Source: Parvibaculum sp036499025
GTDB lineage: Bacteria > Pseudomonadota > Alphaproteobacteria > Parvibaculales > Parvibaculaceae
Assembly (NCBI GenBank): GCA_036499025.1
Contig: DASYEM010000137.1
Coordinates: forward strand, 1-60,297
Direction: 5' to 3'
Length of the DNA stretch: 60,297 nucleotides
Position numbers and translations under genes: made by a program
Part shown: piece after piece, positions 48,797 to 55,980 of the stretch
How the letters are laid out: every line of letters begins with the position of its first letter
Numbering within the stretch: position 1 is the stretch's first letter
The notes under the pieces: model-generated
Database searches by the model: none
Seen by the model: only the letters and a program-made list of their open reading frames with translations
What the model was told of the DNA's origin: nothing

Positions 48797-49087
48797 ATGG
48801 CAACAGGAAAGAAGGCCCCGCCCAAACCCGTAAACGTGGTGGCGAAATCGCTGGGCGACCGCAAGTTCAAACTCCAGGTCGTCAAAAGCAAAAAGACCTA
48901 CTCACGGAAAAGGCGCGACGCCGCAGGGCTCGCGCCTTTTCATTTGCCACCCTCGACCCTCATCCTGAGGAGCCGCGCAAGCGGCGTCTCGAAGGACAAG
49001 GCCCCGGCACTCATCCCTTCCCTCGCCCCTTCTTCCCCGCACCCTCAAGCCACCGCGCTTTGCCGGGCCCAAACTCCTCCACTGTGA
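48797..49087 (+). CDS. arfA: Probable alternative ribosome-rescue factor ArfA with terminator inside the frame
   Basis: AGGAGG stands 5 nt before the ATG. Residues 14–40 (NVVAKSLGDRKFKLQVVK, then SKKTYSRKRR) line up with the ArfA core 'LxxPLFRxRVxKxKKGKGSYxRK': hydrophobic start, F-x-x-x-V-V-K, KK and Y-x-RK. ArfA recruits release factor RF2 to ribosomes stalled on stop-less mRNA. A strong terminator (48908–48941) lies in the frame at residues 38–49, before any stop; the first stop is at 49085. Transcripts would therefore end without a stop and yield a peptide of about 48 residues, as for arfA in gammaproteobacteria. The remaining codons run into a dispersed repeat and the antisense of the LysR gene, so they are probably not functional. 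The homology is short and the assignment is inferred. Confidence 0.65.
   Translation: MATGKKAPPKPVNVVAKSLGDRKFKLQVVKSKKTYSRKRRDAAGLAPFHLPPSTLILRSRASGVSKDKAPALIPSLAPSSPHPQATALCRAQTPPL
48908..48941 (+). terminator. Intrinsic terminator inside the arfA reading frame
   Basis: A perfect 11-bp stem aaaaggcgcga (48908–48918) / tcgcgcctttt (48930–48940) with an 11-nt loop ends in four T residues. It overlaps codons 38–49 of arfA and lies upstream of any in-frame stop. Alternatively it could be an RNase III target. Confidence 0.8.
48956..49002. repeat. Dispersed palindromic repeat, copy 1 (ctcatcctgagg family)
   Basis: ccctcatcctgagg ... gcgtctcgaaggacaaggc matches the copy at 52627–52675 (ccctcatcctgag ... 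gtctcgaaggacgaggc). The central part differs (gccgcgcaagcggc here). Copies like this are common in alphaproteobacterial intergenic DNA. This one lies in the non-functional tail of the arfA frame. Confidence 0.75.
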
Positions 49088-49952
49088 AATCCACGAACGC
49101 CCGCACCTTGGCGGATAAATGCTGCGTATGCGGATAAATCACATGCAGCGTCAGCGTATCGGGCTCCCATTCATCTAGCACCGACACATATTCGCCGCTC
49201 CTGAGCTTGTCGACGCAGAGGAACATCGGCGCGATGCAGAGAGCCTGACCCGCGTCGATAATGCCTTCCATCGCATCCGCATTGTTGCAGAGGAACGAGC
49301 CTTTCACTTCGACCTGCACCGGCTTGCCGCCCGGATCGCGGAATTCCACAAGCTCCGGGCGGGACCGCAGCGAATAGAGCACGAATGTATGGTCGGCGAG
49401 ATCGCGCGGATGGCGCGGCACGCCATGCGTTTCGAAATAGCCGGGTGTTCCGACGAGGACGCGGCGCACCGGCGCAAGCTGGCGCGCGATCAGGCTCGAA
49501 TCCGCCATCGTCGAAACGCGCATGCTGACGTCGAAACCTTCTTCCATCAGATCGACCTGCCGGTCGTTCAGCATCAGGTCGATGGTGAGCTCGGGATAAC
49601 GCGCCATGAATTTCGGCATCACCGGCCCCAGCTCGCGAATGCCGAAGGTCATGGGCGCATTGATGCGGAGCTTGCCCCTCACCGCGCCTTCGATGCAGTT
49701 GGCGTCGCGTTCGGCTTCTTTGGCTTCCGCGACGATGCGCGAGGCGCGCTCGAAAACCACCGTGCCCGCTTCCGTCAGGCTCACCTTGCGCGTCGTGCGG
49801 TTCAAAAGCCGCACGCGCAACTCGTCCTCGAGCTCCGAAATCTGCCGGCTGACCATGCTTTTTGAAAGCTTCAGCGCCTCGGCGGCAGCCGTGAAACTCC
49901 CCAGTTCGACCACCTTCGCGTAAACGGCGAAGGCGTTGAGATCAAGAGCCAT
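49011..49952 (-). CDS. LysR-family transcriptional regulator
   Basis: This 313-aa protein has an N-terminal winged helix-turn-helix (residues 1–62: LNAFAVYAKVVELGSFTAAA, ALKLSKSMVSRQISELEDEL) and a type 2 periplasmic-binding-like effector domain (about 90–295). The ATG at 49952 follows GGAGCAACA; an ATG 11 codons upstream is less likely. It is divergent from wrbA, pirin and a glutathionyl-hydroquinone reductase, with a 12-bp inverted repeat in between. Related LysR proteins in proteobacteria control quinone or electrophile responses. That role is inferred from the neighbours. Its C-terminus (GAGKKGRGKG) is basic and overlaps the arfA tail. Confidence 0.88.
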   Translation of the reverse strand: MALDLNAFAVYAKVVELGSFTAAAEALKLSKSMVSRQISELEDELRVRLLNRTTRKVSLTEAGTVVFERASRIVAEAKEAERDANCIEGAVRGKLRINAPMTFGIRELGPVMPKFMARYPELTIDLMLNDRQVDLMEEGFDVSMRVSTMADSSLIARQLAPVRRVLVGTPGYFETHGVPRHPRDLADHTFVLYSLRSRPELVEFRDPGGKPVQVEVKGSFLCNNADAMEGIIDAGQALCIAPMFLCVDKLRSGEYVSVLDEWEPDTLTLHVIYPHTQHLSAKVRAFVDFTVEEFGPGKARWLEGAGKKGRGKG

Positions 49953-49994
49953 TTGTTGCTCCACAAGAACAATCCGTTCCTCCAAGCATGGATT

Positions 49995-50039
49995 GTTTCA
50001 ATTTCGGCGGCAACTAAATTTAGCCCACGAAATTGAAAC
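49995..50039. promoter_or_regulatory. 12-bp perfect inverted repeat between lysR and wrbA
   Basis: gtttcaatttcg (49995–50006) and cgaaattgaaac (50028–50039) are perfect inverted copies 21 nt apart. Between them sits the 10-bp palindrome ctaaatttag (50014–50023). The total of 45 bp in the 129-nt divergent spacer suggests a two-part operator (recognition and activation sites) for the LysR protein. Confidence 0.75.
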
Positions 50040-50081
50040 GCCCCCTACCGGGGCAAGAAGTCACCGAAGTCGGAGGGTAAA

Positions 50082-50687
50082 ATGTCTGCCAATGCGCGTG
50101 TTCTGGTTCTCTATCACAGCTCCTGGGGCCACATTGAAAAGATGGCCGAGGCCGTTGCCGAAGGTGCGCGCGCCGAGGGCATCGATGTCGATATCAAGCG
50201 CGTCCCGGAAACCATGCCGGAAGACGCGATGACGGCAGCTCATATGAAGATCGATCAGAAAGCGCCCGTCGCCGCGCCGCATGAACTGGCTGATTACGAC
50301 GCGATCATCTTCGGCGTGCCGACCCGCTTCGGCAACATGTCGGGCCAGATGCGCAGCTTCCTCGACCAGACCGGCCCGCTCTGGGCTGGCGGCAAGTTGA
50401 TCGGCAAGGTCGGCAGCGTTTTCACATCGACCGGCACCGGCATCGGCAACGAATCCACGATCCTGACGACCCATGTAACGCTGCTTCATCATGGCATGGT
50501 CATCGTCGGCGTCCCCTTCGGCGCGCCGGGCATCGGCGACATCTCCGAAGTGCATGGCGGTTCGTTCTATGGCGCAGGCACCATCGCCGGTTCCGACGGC
50601 TCGCGCCAGCCGAGCGAAAAAGAACTCGGCATGGCGAAATTCCAGGGCGCCCATGTCGCTAAAATAACGAAGAAGCTGAAGGCTTAA
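50082..50687 (+). CDS. wrbA: NAD(P)H:quinone oxidoreductase WrbA (type IV)
   Basis: This 201-aa flavodoxin-like protein has the FMN phosphate loop VLVLYHSSWGHIEKMAEAVA, then IIFGVPTRFGNMSGQMRSFL, FTSTGTGIGNESTILTTHVT and HHGMVIVGVPFG, all WrbA hallmarks. WrbA tetramers reduce quinones by two electrons, avoiding semiquinones. It is the first gene of a divergent run from the lysR gene, with a probable operator in front. Two GC-rich hairpins separate it from the pirin gene, which may reduce read-through or stabilise the messages. Confidence 0.95.
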   Translation: MSANARVLVLYHSSWGHIEKMAEAVAEGARAEGIDVDIKRVPETMPEDAMTAAHMKIDQKAPVAAPHELADYDAIIFGVPTRFGNMSGQMRSFLDQTGPLWAGGKLIGKVGSVFTSTGTGIGNESTILTTHVTLLHHGMVIVGVPFGAPGIGDISEVHGGSFYGAGTIAGSDGSRQPSEKELGMAKFQGAHVAKITKKLKA

Positions 50688-50696
50688 CCTGACCCC

Positions 50697-50763
50697 GCGG
50701 AGCAAGCTTCGGTCCGCTCCGCAACCCGGCCGGTGGTCTCCCTCCCCCCGAGCCACCGGCCGG
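50697..50763 (+). other. Two tandem GC-rich hairpins between wrbA and the pirin gene
   Basis: Stem 1: gcggagc (50697–50703) / gctccgc (50716–50722). Stem 2: ccggccggtgg (50726–50736) / ccaccggccgg (50753–50763), an 11-bp perfect stem with a 16-nt pyrimidine-rich loop. Neither is followed by a T-run, so they may be mRNA processing or stabilising structures or a repeat element rather than terminators. Confidence 0.5.
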
Positions 50764-50826
50764 ATGATTTACACGAAAGGGGACCCGCCCAGGCCGCGTG
50801 CCCGGCGGGCATGAAAGGATCAGAAA

Positions 50827-51537
50827 ATGATCGATGTCAGAAACCTCGACAGTCTTGGCGGTGCCGACCACGGTTGGCTCAACGCCAAACATCATTTCTC
50901 CTTTGCCGATTACTACGATGAAGCCCGCATGGGTTGGGGTCCGCTGCGTGTCTGGAACGACGACACGATCAAGGCGCAGACCGGCTTCCCGCGCCACGGC
51001 CATCGCGACATGGAAATCATCACCTATGTCCGCAAAGGCGCGATCACCCATCGCGATCATCTGAACAATGAAGGCCGCACGGTCGCGGGCGACGTTCAGG
51101 TGATGTCGGCGGGCAAGGGCATCCAGCATGAAGAGTGGAATCGGGAAACCGAAGACACGACGATCTTCCAGATCTGGATCGAGCCGAACAAAAAGAGCGT
51201 GACGCCGCGCTGGGAGGCAGCCGCTTTCCCGAAGGCCGATCGCAAGGGCCAGCTGGTGCAGCTCGCAAGCGGCAAGTCCGACGCACCCGCCGAAGCGCTG
51301 CATATCTCGCAGGACGCCGCGATCCTCGGTGCGACGCTTGACGACGGTCAGGAAGTGACGCTCGATCTCGCCCCCGGACGCCTCGCCTATCTCGTCCCGG
51401 CCAAGGGAAGCGTGACCGTGAACGGCGTCGCCGTGCCGGAGCGCGCAGGCGCGGCGATCAAAGATGTGGAACACCTCGTCATCCGCGCATCGGGCGACGC
51501 GGAATTCCTGATCGCCGATCTCCCGCCAGCGGCTTGA
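50827..51537 (+). CDS. Pirin family protein (quercetinase-like bicupin)
   Basis: This 236-aa bicupin has an N-terminal cupin with the metal motif FPRHGHRDMEIITYVRKGAI, HRDHLNNEGRTVAGDVQVMS and QHEEWN, giving the H-H-H-E ligands, and a degenerate second cupin (GRLAYLVPAKGSVTVNGVAV). E. coli YhhW of this type cleaves quercetin in vitro; bacterial pirins may act on quinone-like or flavonoid compounds, or as sensors. It lies between wrbA and a glutathionyl-hydroquinone reductase in a likely quinone-stress run. AAAGGATCAGAAA precedes the ATG. Confidence 0.92.
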   Translation: MIDVRNLDSLGGADHGWLNAKHHFSFADYYDEARMGWGPLRVWNDDTIKAQTGFPRHGHRDMEIITYVRKGAITHRDHLNNEGRTVAGDVQVMSAGKGIQHEEWNRETEDTTIFQIWIEPNKKSVTPRWEAAAFPKADRKGQLVQLASGKSDAPAEALHISQDAAILGATLDDGQEVTLDLAPGRLAYLVPAKGSVTVNGVAVPERAGAAIKDVEHLVIRASGDAEFLIADLPPAA

Positions 51538-51551
51538 GTTAAATCGCTCTT

Positions 51552-51599
51552 CACCTCCCCTTCGTGGGGAGGTCGAAGGGCAAAGCCCTTCGGGTGGGG
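51552..51599. repeat. Double-hairpin palindromic repeat
   Basis: cacctcccc-ttcgt-ggggaggt is followed by cgaaggg-caaag-cccttcg and gggtgggg, giving two adjacent 7-bp stems between the pirin and reductase genes. Such paired hairpins are typical of REP/BIME-like elements. Confidence 0.7.
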
Positions 51600-51630
51600 G
51601 GCGCTTGCAGCAAACGGAAGGAAAGACATC

Positions 51631-52617
51631 ATGGGACTGCTTGTCGAAGGCAAATGGCAGGATCAGTGGTACGACACCGGCAAAACTAGCGGACGCTTCG
51701 TCCGCCAGGACGCCGCCTTCCGCAATTGGGTGACCGCCGACGGCGCGGCGGGCCCGACGGGTGAGGCGGGTTTCAAAGCCGAAGCCGGGCGTTACCATCT
51801 CTATGTGTCGCTTGCCTGCCCCTGGGCCCATCGCACATTGATCTTCCGCAAGCTCAAAGCTCTCGACGACAAGATCGGCCTTACCATCGTCGATCCGCTG
51901 ATGCTCGCAGAAGGCTGGACCATCACGGGCGATTTCCCCGGCACCATTCCCGACACGGTGAACGGCAAGACGCGGATGCACGAAATCTACAGCCTCGCGA
52001 AACCCGACTATACGGGCCGCGTCACGGTGCCGGTCCTCTGGGACAAACAGCGCAAGACGATTGTCGCCAATGAAAGCGCCGACATCATCCGCATGTTGAA
52101 TTCCGCCTTCAACGGCCTCGACGGCGTCAACGCCGCCCTCGACTTCTACCCCGAACCCCTGCGCGCTGAAATCGACCGCATCAACGCCGCCGTCTATGAC
52201 CGCGTCAACAACGGCGTCTATAAAGCGGGCTTTGCGACGACCCAGGATGCATATGAAGAAGCGTTCGATGCTCTTTTCGCCGAACTCGACACGCTCGAAG
52301 CGCGTCTTTCATCGCAACGCTATCTCGCGGGCAACGCGATGACCGAAGCCGACTGGCGTCTATTCACGACGCTCATCCGTTTCGACGCCGTTTATCACGG
52401 CCACTTCAAATGCAATCTGCGCCGCATCGTCGATTATCCGAACCTGTCGAATTATCTACGCGATCTCTATCAGGTGCCCGGCGTCGCGGAGACGGTCAAT
52501 CTCGACCACATCAAACATCACTATTACGCGAGCCACCGCACGATCAACCCGACCGGCATCGTCCCGAAAGGTCCCGCTCTGGACTTCGCCGCACCGCATG
52601 ACCGGGCGCGTTTCTGA
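51631..52617 (+). CDS. Glutathionyl-hydroquinone reductase (YqjG/ECM4, Xi-class GST)
   Basis: This 328-aa Xi-class glutathione transferase uses Cys63 in YVSLACPWAHRTLIFRKLKA to remove glutathione from glutathionyl-hydroquinones. Other family marks are MHEIYSLAKPDYTGRVTVPV, LWDKQRKTIVANESADIIRM, RYLAGNAMTEADWRLFTTL and HGHFKCNLRRIVDYPNLSNY. The length matches the E. coli enzyme YqjG. In the cluster lysR / wrbA – pirin – this gene it would complete two-electron quinone reduction by recycling glutathione adducts. GGAAGG lies before the ATG, just after a palindromic repeat. Confidence 0.93.
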   Translation: MGLLVEGKWQDQWYDTGKTSGRFVRQDAAFRNWVTADGAAGPTGEAGFKAEAGRYHLYVSLACPWAHRTLIFRKLKALDDKIGLTIVDPLMLAEGWTITGDFPGTIPDTVNGKTRMHEIYSLAKPDYTGRVTVPVLWDKQRKTIVANESADIIRMLNSAFNGLDGVNAALDFYPEPLRAEIDRINAAVYDRVNNGVYKAGFATTQDAYEEAFDALFAELDTLEARLSSQRYLAGNAMTEADWRLFTTLIRFDAVYHGHFKCNLRRIVDYPNLSNYLRDLYQVPGVAETVNLDHIKHHYYASHRTINPTGIVPKGPALDFAAPHDRARF

Positions 52618-52626
52618 AACACGGAA

Positions 52627-52675
52627 ACCCTCATCCTGAGAAGCGGGCAAAGCCCGTGTCTCGAAGGACGAGGCC
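52627..52675. repeat. Dispersed palindromic repeat, copy 2 (ctcatcctgag family)
   Basis: ccctcatcctgag, a stem gcggg-caaa-gcccg... and gtctcgaaggacgaggc. The outer parts match copy 1 at 48956–49002 almost base for base; the middle differs. It lies between convergent genes. Confidence 0.75.
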
Positions 52676-52681
52676 TTCGCC

Positions 52682-53029
52682 TCACTCCTTCACCAGCCGG
52701 CTCACCGCGACCATGCTGCGCGCATCGTCATAGCGATCCATCGGATTGAGCGTCCAATGAAACGCCTTGAGCGCTGCGCTGCCGTTCTGTCTTACGTCGA
52801 GATCGAGACCTGACGTCACGCAGAAGTTCATCATGTGTTTCGTGTGCCCGAAATCGCCGCAAAAGCGAACCGACTTCCGCAGCAAGCCCAACTGCTCATC
52901 GTTCAATCTGGAAAGCGACACTTTGTCGGTCGGCAAAGCCGCTGCATCGAATTGTTCGGCGGCATGAGCGGCCTGCCCGAGCATGGAGATCGCCAGTGCG
53001 GCTCCGATAAAAAAACCCGTTCTTTTCAT
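52682..53029 (-). CDS. Small secreted protein of unknown function
   Basis: This 115-aa protein starts MKRTGFFIGAALAISMLGQA with a signal peptide probably cut after AHA (residue 23). The mature part, about 92 residues, has two cysteines (VRFCGDFG, MNFCVTSG) that may form a disulfide and a repeated helix-like pattern (LSRLNDEQLGLLRKSV, NPMDRYDDARSMVAV). AAGAGAACAAG precedes the ATG. It faces the amidase gene divergently. No family recognised and no function proposed. Confidence 0.65.
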   Translation of the reverse strand: MKRTGFFIGAALAISMLGQAAHAAEQFDAAALPTDKVSLSRLNDEQLGLLRKSVRFCGDFGHTKHMMNFCVTSGLDLDVRQNGSAALKAFHWTLNPMDRYDDARSMVAVSRLVKE

Positions 53030-53130
53030 CTTGTTCTCCTCAGCCCGGCTCTCCCCAAAACAAAACGCTGGCCGCATCGCTTTGGCTCCTTAAGATGGCT
53101 CAAAATAATCGAAACATATCGGGGAACGAG

Positions 53131-54558
53131 ATGACGGGTTTTGCGGATTACGAGAAGTATGACGGGCTTGGACTGGCGGAGCTGGTCGCCAAACGTCAGG
53201 TGAAACCTGAGGAACTCCTCGACGAAGCCATTGCCCGCACCGAGAAGATCAATCCGAAAATCAACGCCGTCGTCCTGAAACATTACGACGAAGCCCGCGC
53301 CCAGATCGCACGCGGCCTGCCGGAAGGCCCCTATAAGGGCGTGCCTTTCCTGCTGAAGGACCTGCATCTCCTGCTCGACGGCACGATCACGAGCTTCGGC
53401 TCCGCCGCGTTCAAAACAAACAAGGCCGATCACAATTCGACACTGACCGACCGCTATCTTGCCGCCGGTCTCGTCATTTACGGCAAAACCAATTCGCCCG
53501 AATTCGGCCTCGCACCGACGACCGAACCGCGCCTCTATGGTCCGACGCATAATCCCTGGGATCTGACGCGCTCGCCCGGCGGCTCGTCTGGCGGCGCGGC
53601 GGCGGCGGTCGCCGCCGGCCTTGTGCCTGTCGCCAACGCGAGCGACGGCGGCGGTTCGATCCGCGTTCCCGCCGCCGCTTGCGGCGTCTTCGGCATCAAG
53701 CCGACCCGCGCCCGCACGCCGATGGGCCCCGATCGCGGCGAAGGCTGGGGCGGCATGTCGATCGCCCATGTCGTTTCGCGCTCGGTGCGCGACAGCGCCG
53801 CGATGCTCGATGCGACGCACGGCCCCGCCGAAGGCGACCCATATGCCGCGCCCGCCTTCACCGGCTCATTTCTGGCCGAAGTCGCCAAAGCGCCCGGCAA
53901 GCTCCGCATCGCCTTCTCGACCAAACGCCCAAACGGCACCCCTTGCCACAAGGATGTGATCGCCGCCATCGAGGCGACGGCGAAACTCCTCGCCGATCTC
54001 GGCCATGAGGTCGAGGAAGCCGCGCCTGAAATCGACGTCGAGGAAATGAGCAAGCATCAAGGCGCGCTCATCGGCTCCAATATCGCGCTGACCTTGCGCC
54101 AGCGCAGCGCGGCCCTCGGCCGCGAGTTGACCGGCAACGATGTCGAACCCTTCACGCTGCTCGTCGCCACCGCCGCGAAGGAACGCTCCGGCGCCGACTA
54201 TGCCGACGCGACGCTCTACATTCACCAGATGGGCCGCAAGATGGAAAAATTCCATCGTCGCTACGACGTCTATCTCTCCCCCACCCTCGCCACGCCGCCG
54301 GTCCCGCTGAAGTATCTCGACACGATGAGCAGCGACATCGGCACCCTCATGCGCAACATGACGGAGTACATGCCGAATATCGGCATCTACAACATGACCG
54401 GCCAACCCTCCATGTCCGTGCCGCTCGCCTGGAACGTCGACGATCTTCCGCTCGGCATGATGTTCACGGGCCGCATCGGCGACGAGGCGACGCTTTTCCG
54501 TCTGGCTGGACAGCTCGAAACCGCGCGCCCGTGGAAGGACAAGCGGCCAAAGCTCTAG
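53131..54558 (+). CDS. Amidase signature family enzyme
   Basis: This 475-aa amidase has a Ser–cisSer–Lys triad: K76 in GVPFLLKDLHLLLDG, the cis-Ser pair near 152–153 in RSPGGSSGGAAAAVAAG and nucleophile S176 in ASDGGGSIRVPAAACG. The C-terminal half shows YDVYLSPTLATPPVPL and GQPSMSVPLAWN. It hydrolyses carboxylic amides; the substrate is not evident, and nothing points to GatA since gatB/C are absent. The ATG at 53131 has GGGGAACGAG before it; an in-frame ATG 12 codons upstream lacks a site. It converges with a NUDIX gene at 4-nt distance. Confidence 0.9.
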   Translation: MTGFADYEKYDGLGLAELVAKRQVKPEELLDEAIARTEKINPKINAVVLKHYDEARAQIARGLPEGPYKGVPFLLKDLHLLLDGTITSFGSAAFKTNKADHNSTLTDRYLAAGLVIYGKTNSPEFGLAPTTEPRLYGPTHNPWDLTRSPGGSSGGAAAAVAAGLVPVANASDGGGSIRVPAAACGVFGIKPTRARTPMGPDRGEGWGGMSIAHVVSRSVRDSAAMLDATHGPAEGDPYAAPAFTGSFLAEVAKAPGKLRIAFSTKRPNGTPCHKDVIAAIEATAKLLADLGHEVEEAAPEIDVEEMSKHQGALIGSNIALTLRQRSAALGRELTGNDVEPFTLLVATAAKERSGADYADATLYIHQMGRKMEKFHRRYDVYLSPTLATPPVPLKYLDTMSSDIGTLMRNMTEYMPNIGIYNMTGQPSMSVPLAWNVDDLPLGMMFTGRIGDEATLFRLAGQLETARPWKDKRPKL

Positions 54559-54562
54559 GGCC

Positions 54563-55039
54563 TCACCACAATTCCGGCGGCGCGATCCCTTCGGCGATTT
54601 CCTTCAGCCGGGCTCGCGTCCCCGGCGTCGTGTCGGCTGGCACGGCGTCGAGGGCGAAAAACGCCGCCTCCGCGATTTCAAAATTCGGGCGCGGTTCCTT
54701 CTCGTAGCTTCCGGCCTCGACGAGATACAGCGCGACGTGATCCGATTTGAATTCGCGGAAATTGGCGTAAAGGCCGATGAACTTCGGTTCGCCGCGCAGC
54801 ACTACGCCGACTTCCTCGTCCAGTTCGCGCTTCAACGCCGTCAGCACCGTTTCGGAACGCTCCACCCCGCCGCCCGGCATATACCAGCCGGGCGTATAGC
54901 TGTGCCGCACCAGCAGCACGCGTCCCTCCGCGTCGAGCACAAGCCCACGCACGCCCATCGTCAAAGGCCGCGTCAGCCGCCAGTAAAGCCGGGCAAGCGG
55001 GCGGAGAACGATCCAGAGAACTGAAATGATTTGCGCCAT
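54563..55039 (-). CDS. NUDIX hydrolase
   Basis: This 158-aa protein begins with a basic/hydrophobic helix (IISVLWIVLRPLARLYWRLT), then VRGLVLDAEGRVLLVRHSYT, GWYMPGGGVERSETVLTALK and RELDEEVGV, a complete Nudix box (GX5EX7REXXEEXG). The VRHSYTPGWYMPGGGVE wording is typical of small NUDIX proteins whose substrates are unknown. It converges with the amidase gene and is divergent from the flagellin-like gene. The N-terminal helix might associate with the membrane. Confidence 0.88.
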   Translation of the reverse strand: MAQIISVLWIVLRPLARLYWRLTRPLTMGVRGLVLDAEGRVLLVRHSYTPGWYMPGGGVERSETVLTALKRELDEEVGVVLRGEPKFIGLYANFREFKSDHVALYLVEAGSYEKEPRPNFEIAEAAFFALDAVPADTTPGTRARLKEIAEGIAPPELW

Positions 55040-55174
55040 GATTCGTCAACCTTATCAGAGGAAGCAGCTCCCGCGCCCGTCCGCTCAAGCCCGATCTTTA
55101 GAAGCCATCAACGAATGGCGTCTAGCTTGGCCTGCGTAACCTTTTGTTCATGCGTGCGATAAGGCCCGGGTGCC

Positions 55175-55942
55175 ATGCGTCTTGCTTCACTGTTGAAACA
55201 GCGCCGGAAAACCAGACGGACACCGCCTCCACCGGAAGAAACGCCGCGCGCGCCCAAAAGCGCCGTCGCCCGCGCGCTTCGCCATTCGGCCGCCGCGTCC
55301 AATTATCGCTCCGCCGCCGAACTCGGCATGCGCATCGCCACCGCCTTGTCGACCATCGAGACCGCCGTCCTCGCCATCGACGCGGTGAACGATCGCCTGC
55401 GCGAAGCGGCCAATCTCGTCGAGGGTGCGAACAAGAACGACAATCTCGGACGCCGCGCCCTGCTCGCCGGACGCTATGACGACGTGCGCGCCGAAATCGA
55501 CGCCGTCGTCGGCTCGGCGGCGCATAACCGCATCAACCTCATCAACGGCTGCATGATCGGCGGCGTCTATACCGCCTTCGACATTTCACTCGACGAGGAA
55601 GGCCGCGCCGGCATCGCCATCGGCGTCGTCGATCTGACGACAGGCGCAAGCGGCCTCGCGCTTTCTCCACCCCGCTCGGCCTTCGCCGAGGACGTCGAGA
55701 TTTCAACCATCCTTGGCGAGATCGAGGCGGCGCAAATCCGCATCGCGGAAGTGTCCATGCGCTTTGCCGATCACGCGGCGCTGATCGCCGATCGCCTCGC
55801 CCGCCTGCAAAAACTCGCCGGAACGAGCCAGATCGAGTCGCATGTCCCGACCGGGGCCGATATGGATGAGGCCGTCGGAGAGGACGCCCAGCCCTTCAAC
55901 CTCGAACTGGCCGAAATCGAAGATACGCTTGAGAGTATCTGA
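55175..55942 (+). CDS. Flagellin-like coiled-coil protein of unknown function
   Basis: This 255-aa protein has a basic, Pro-rich start, then residues about 45–126 that read like the flagellin D1 helices: MRIATALSTIETAVLAIDAV, NDRLREAANLVEGAN, YDDVRAEIDAVVGSAAHNRI and NLINGC (compare flagellin 'YxxLRxQIDxxxxxAxxNGVNLL'). A short beta part follows (about 127–170). The C-terminal helix (ILGEIEAAQIRIAEVSMRFA, DHAALIADRLARLQKLAG) resembles the flagellin C-terminal D1 helix. The canonical D0 termini needed for filament polymerisation are missing. It might be a flagellar accessory or a repurposed flagellin fold. A methyltransferase and a receiver–Hpt–receiver cassette follow on the same strand. Confidence 0.55.
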   Translation: MRLASLLKQRRKTRRTPPPPEETPRAPKSAVARALRHSAAASNYRSAAELGMRIATALSTIETAVLAIDAVNDRLREAANLVEGANKNDNLGRRALLAGRYDDVRAEIDAVVGSAAHNRINLINGCMIGGVYTAFDISLDEEGRAGIAIGVVDLTTGASGLALSPPRSAFAEDVEISTILGEIEAAQIRIAEVSMRFADHAALIADRLARLQKLAGTSQIESHVPTGADMDEAVGEDAQPFNLELAEIEDTLESI

Positions 55943-55980
55943 TCCATCCCCCATCTTGAGTTGAACAAGAGGGGGAGCCG

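Noticed and set aside
48941..49087. C-terminal 48 codons of the arfA frame as functional protein
   Set aside because: They lie behind a strong terminator, cover a dispersed repeat and the antisense of the LysR 3' end, and look like random coding (Ser/Pro/Leu-rich).
55108..55176. 22-residue minus-strand peptide overlapping the start of the flagellin-like gene
   Set aside because: No ribosome binding site, no coupling and overlap with a better-supported start.
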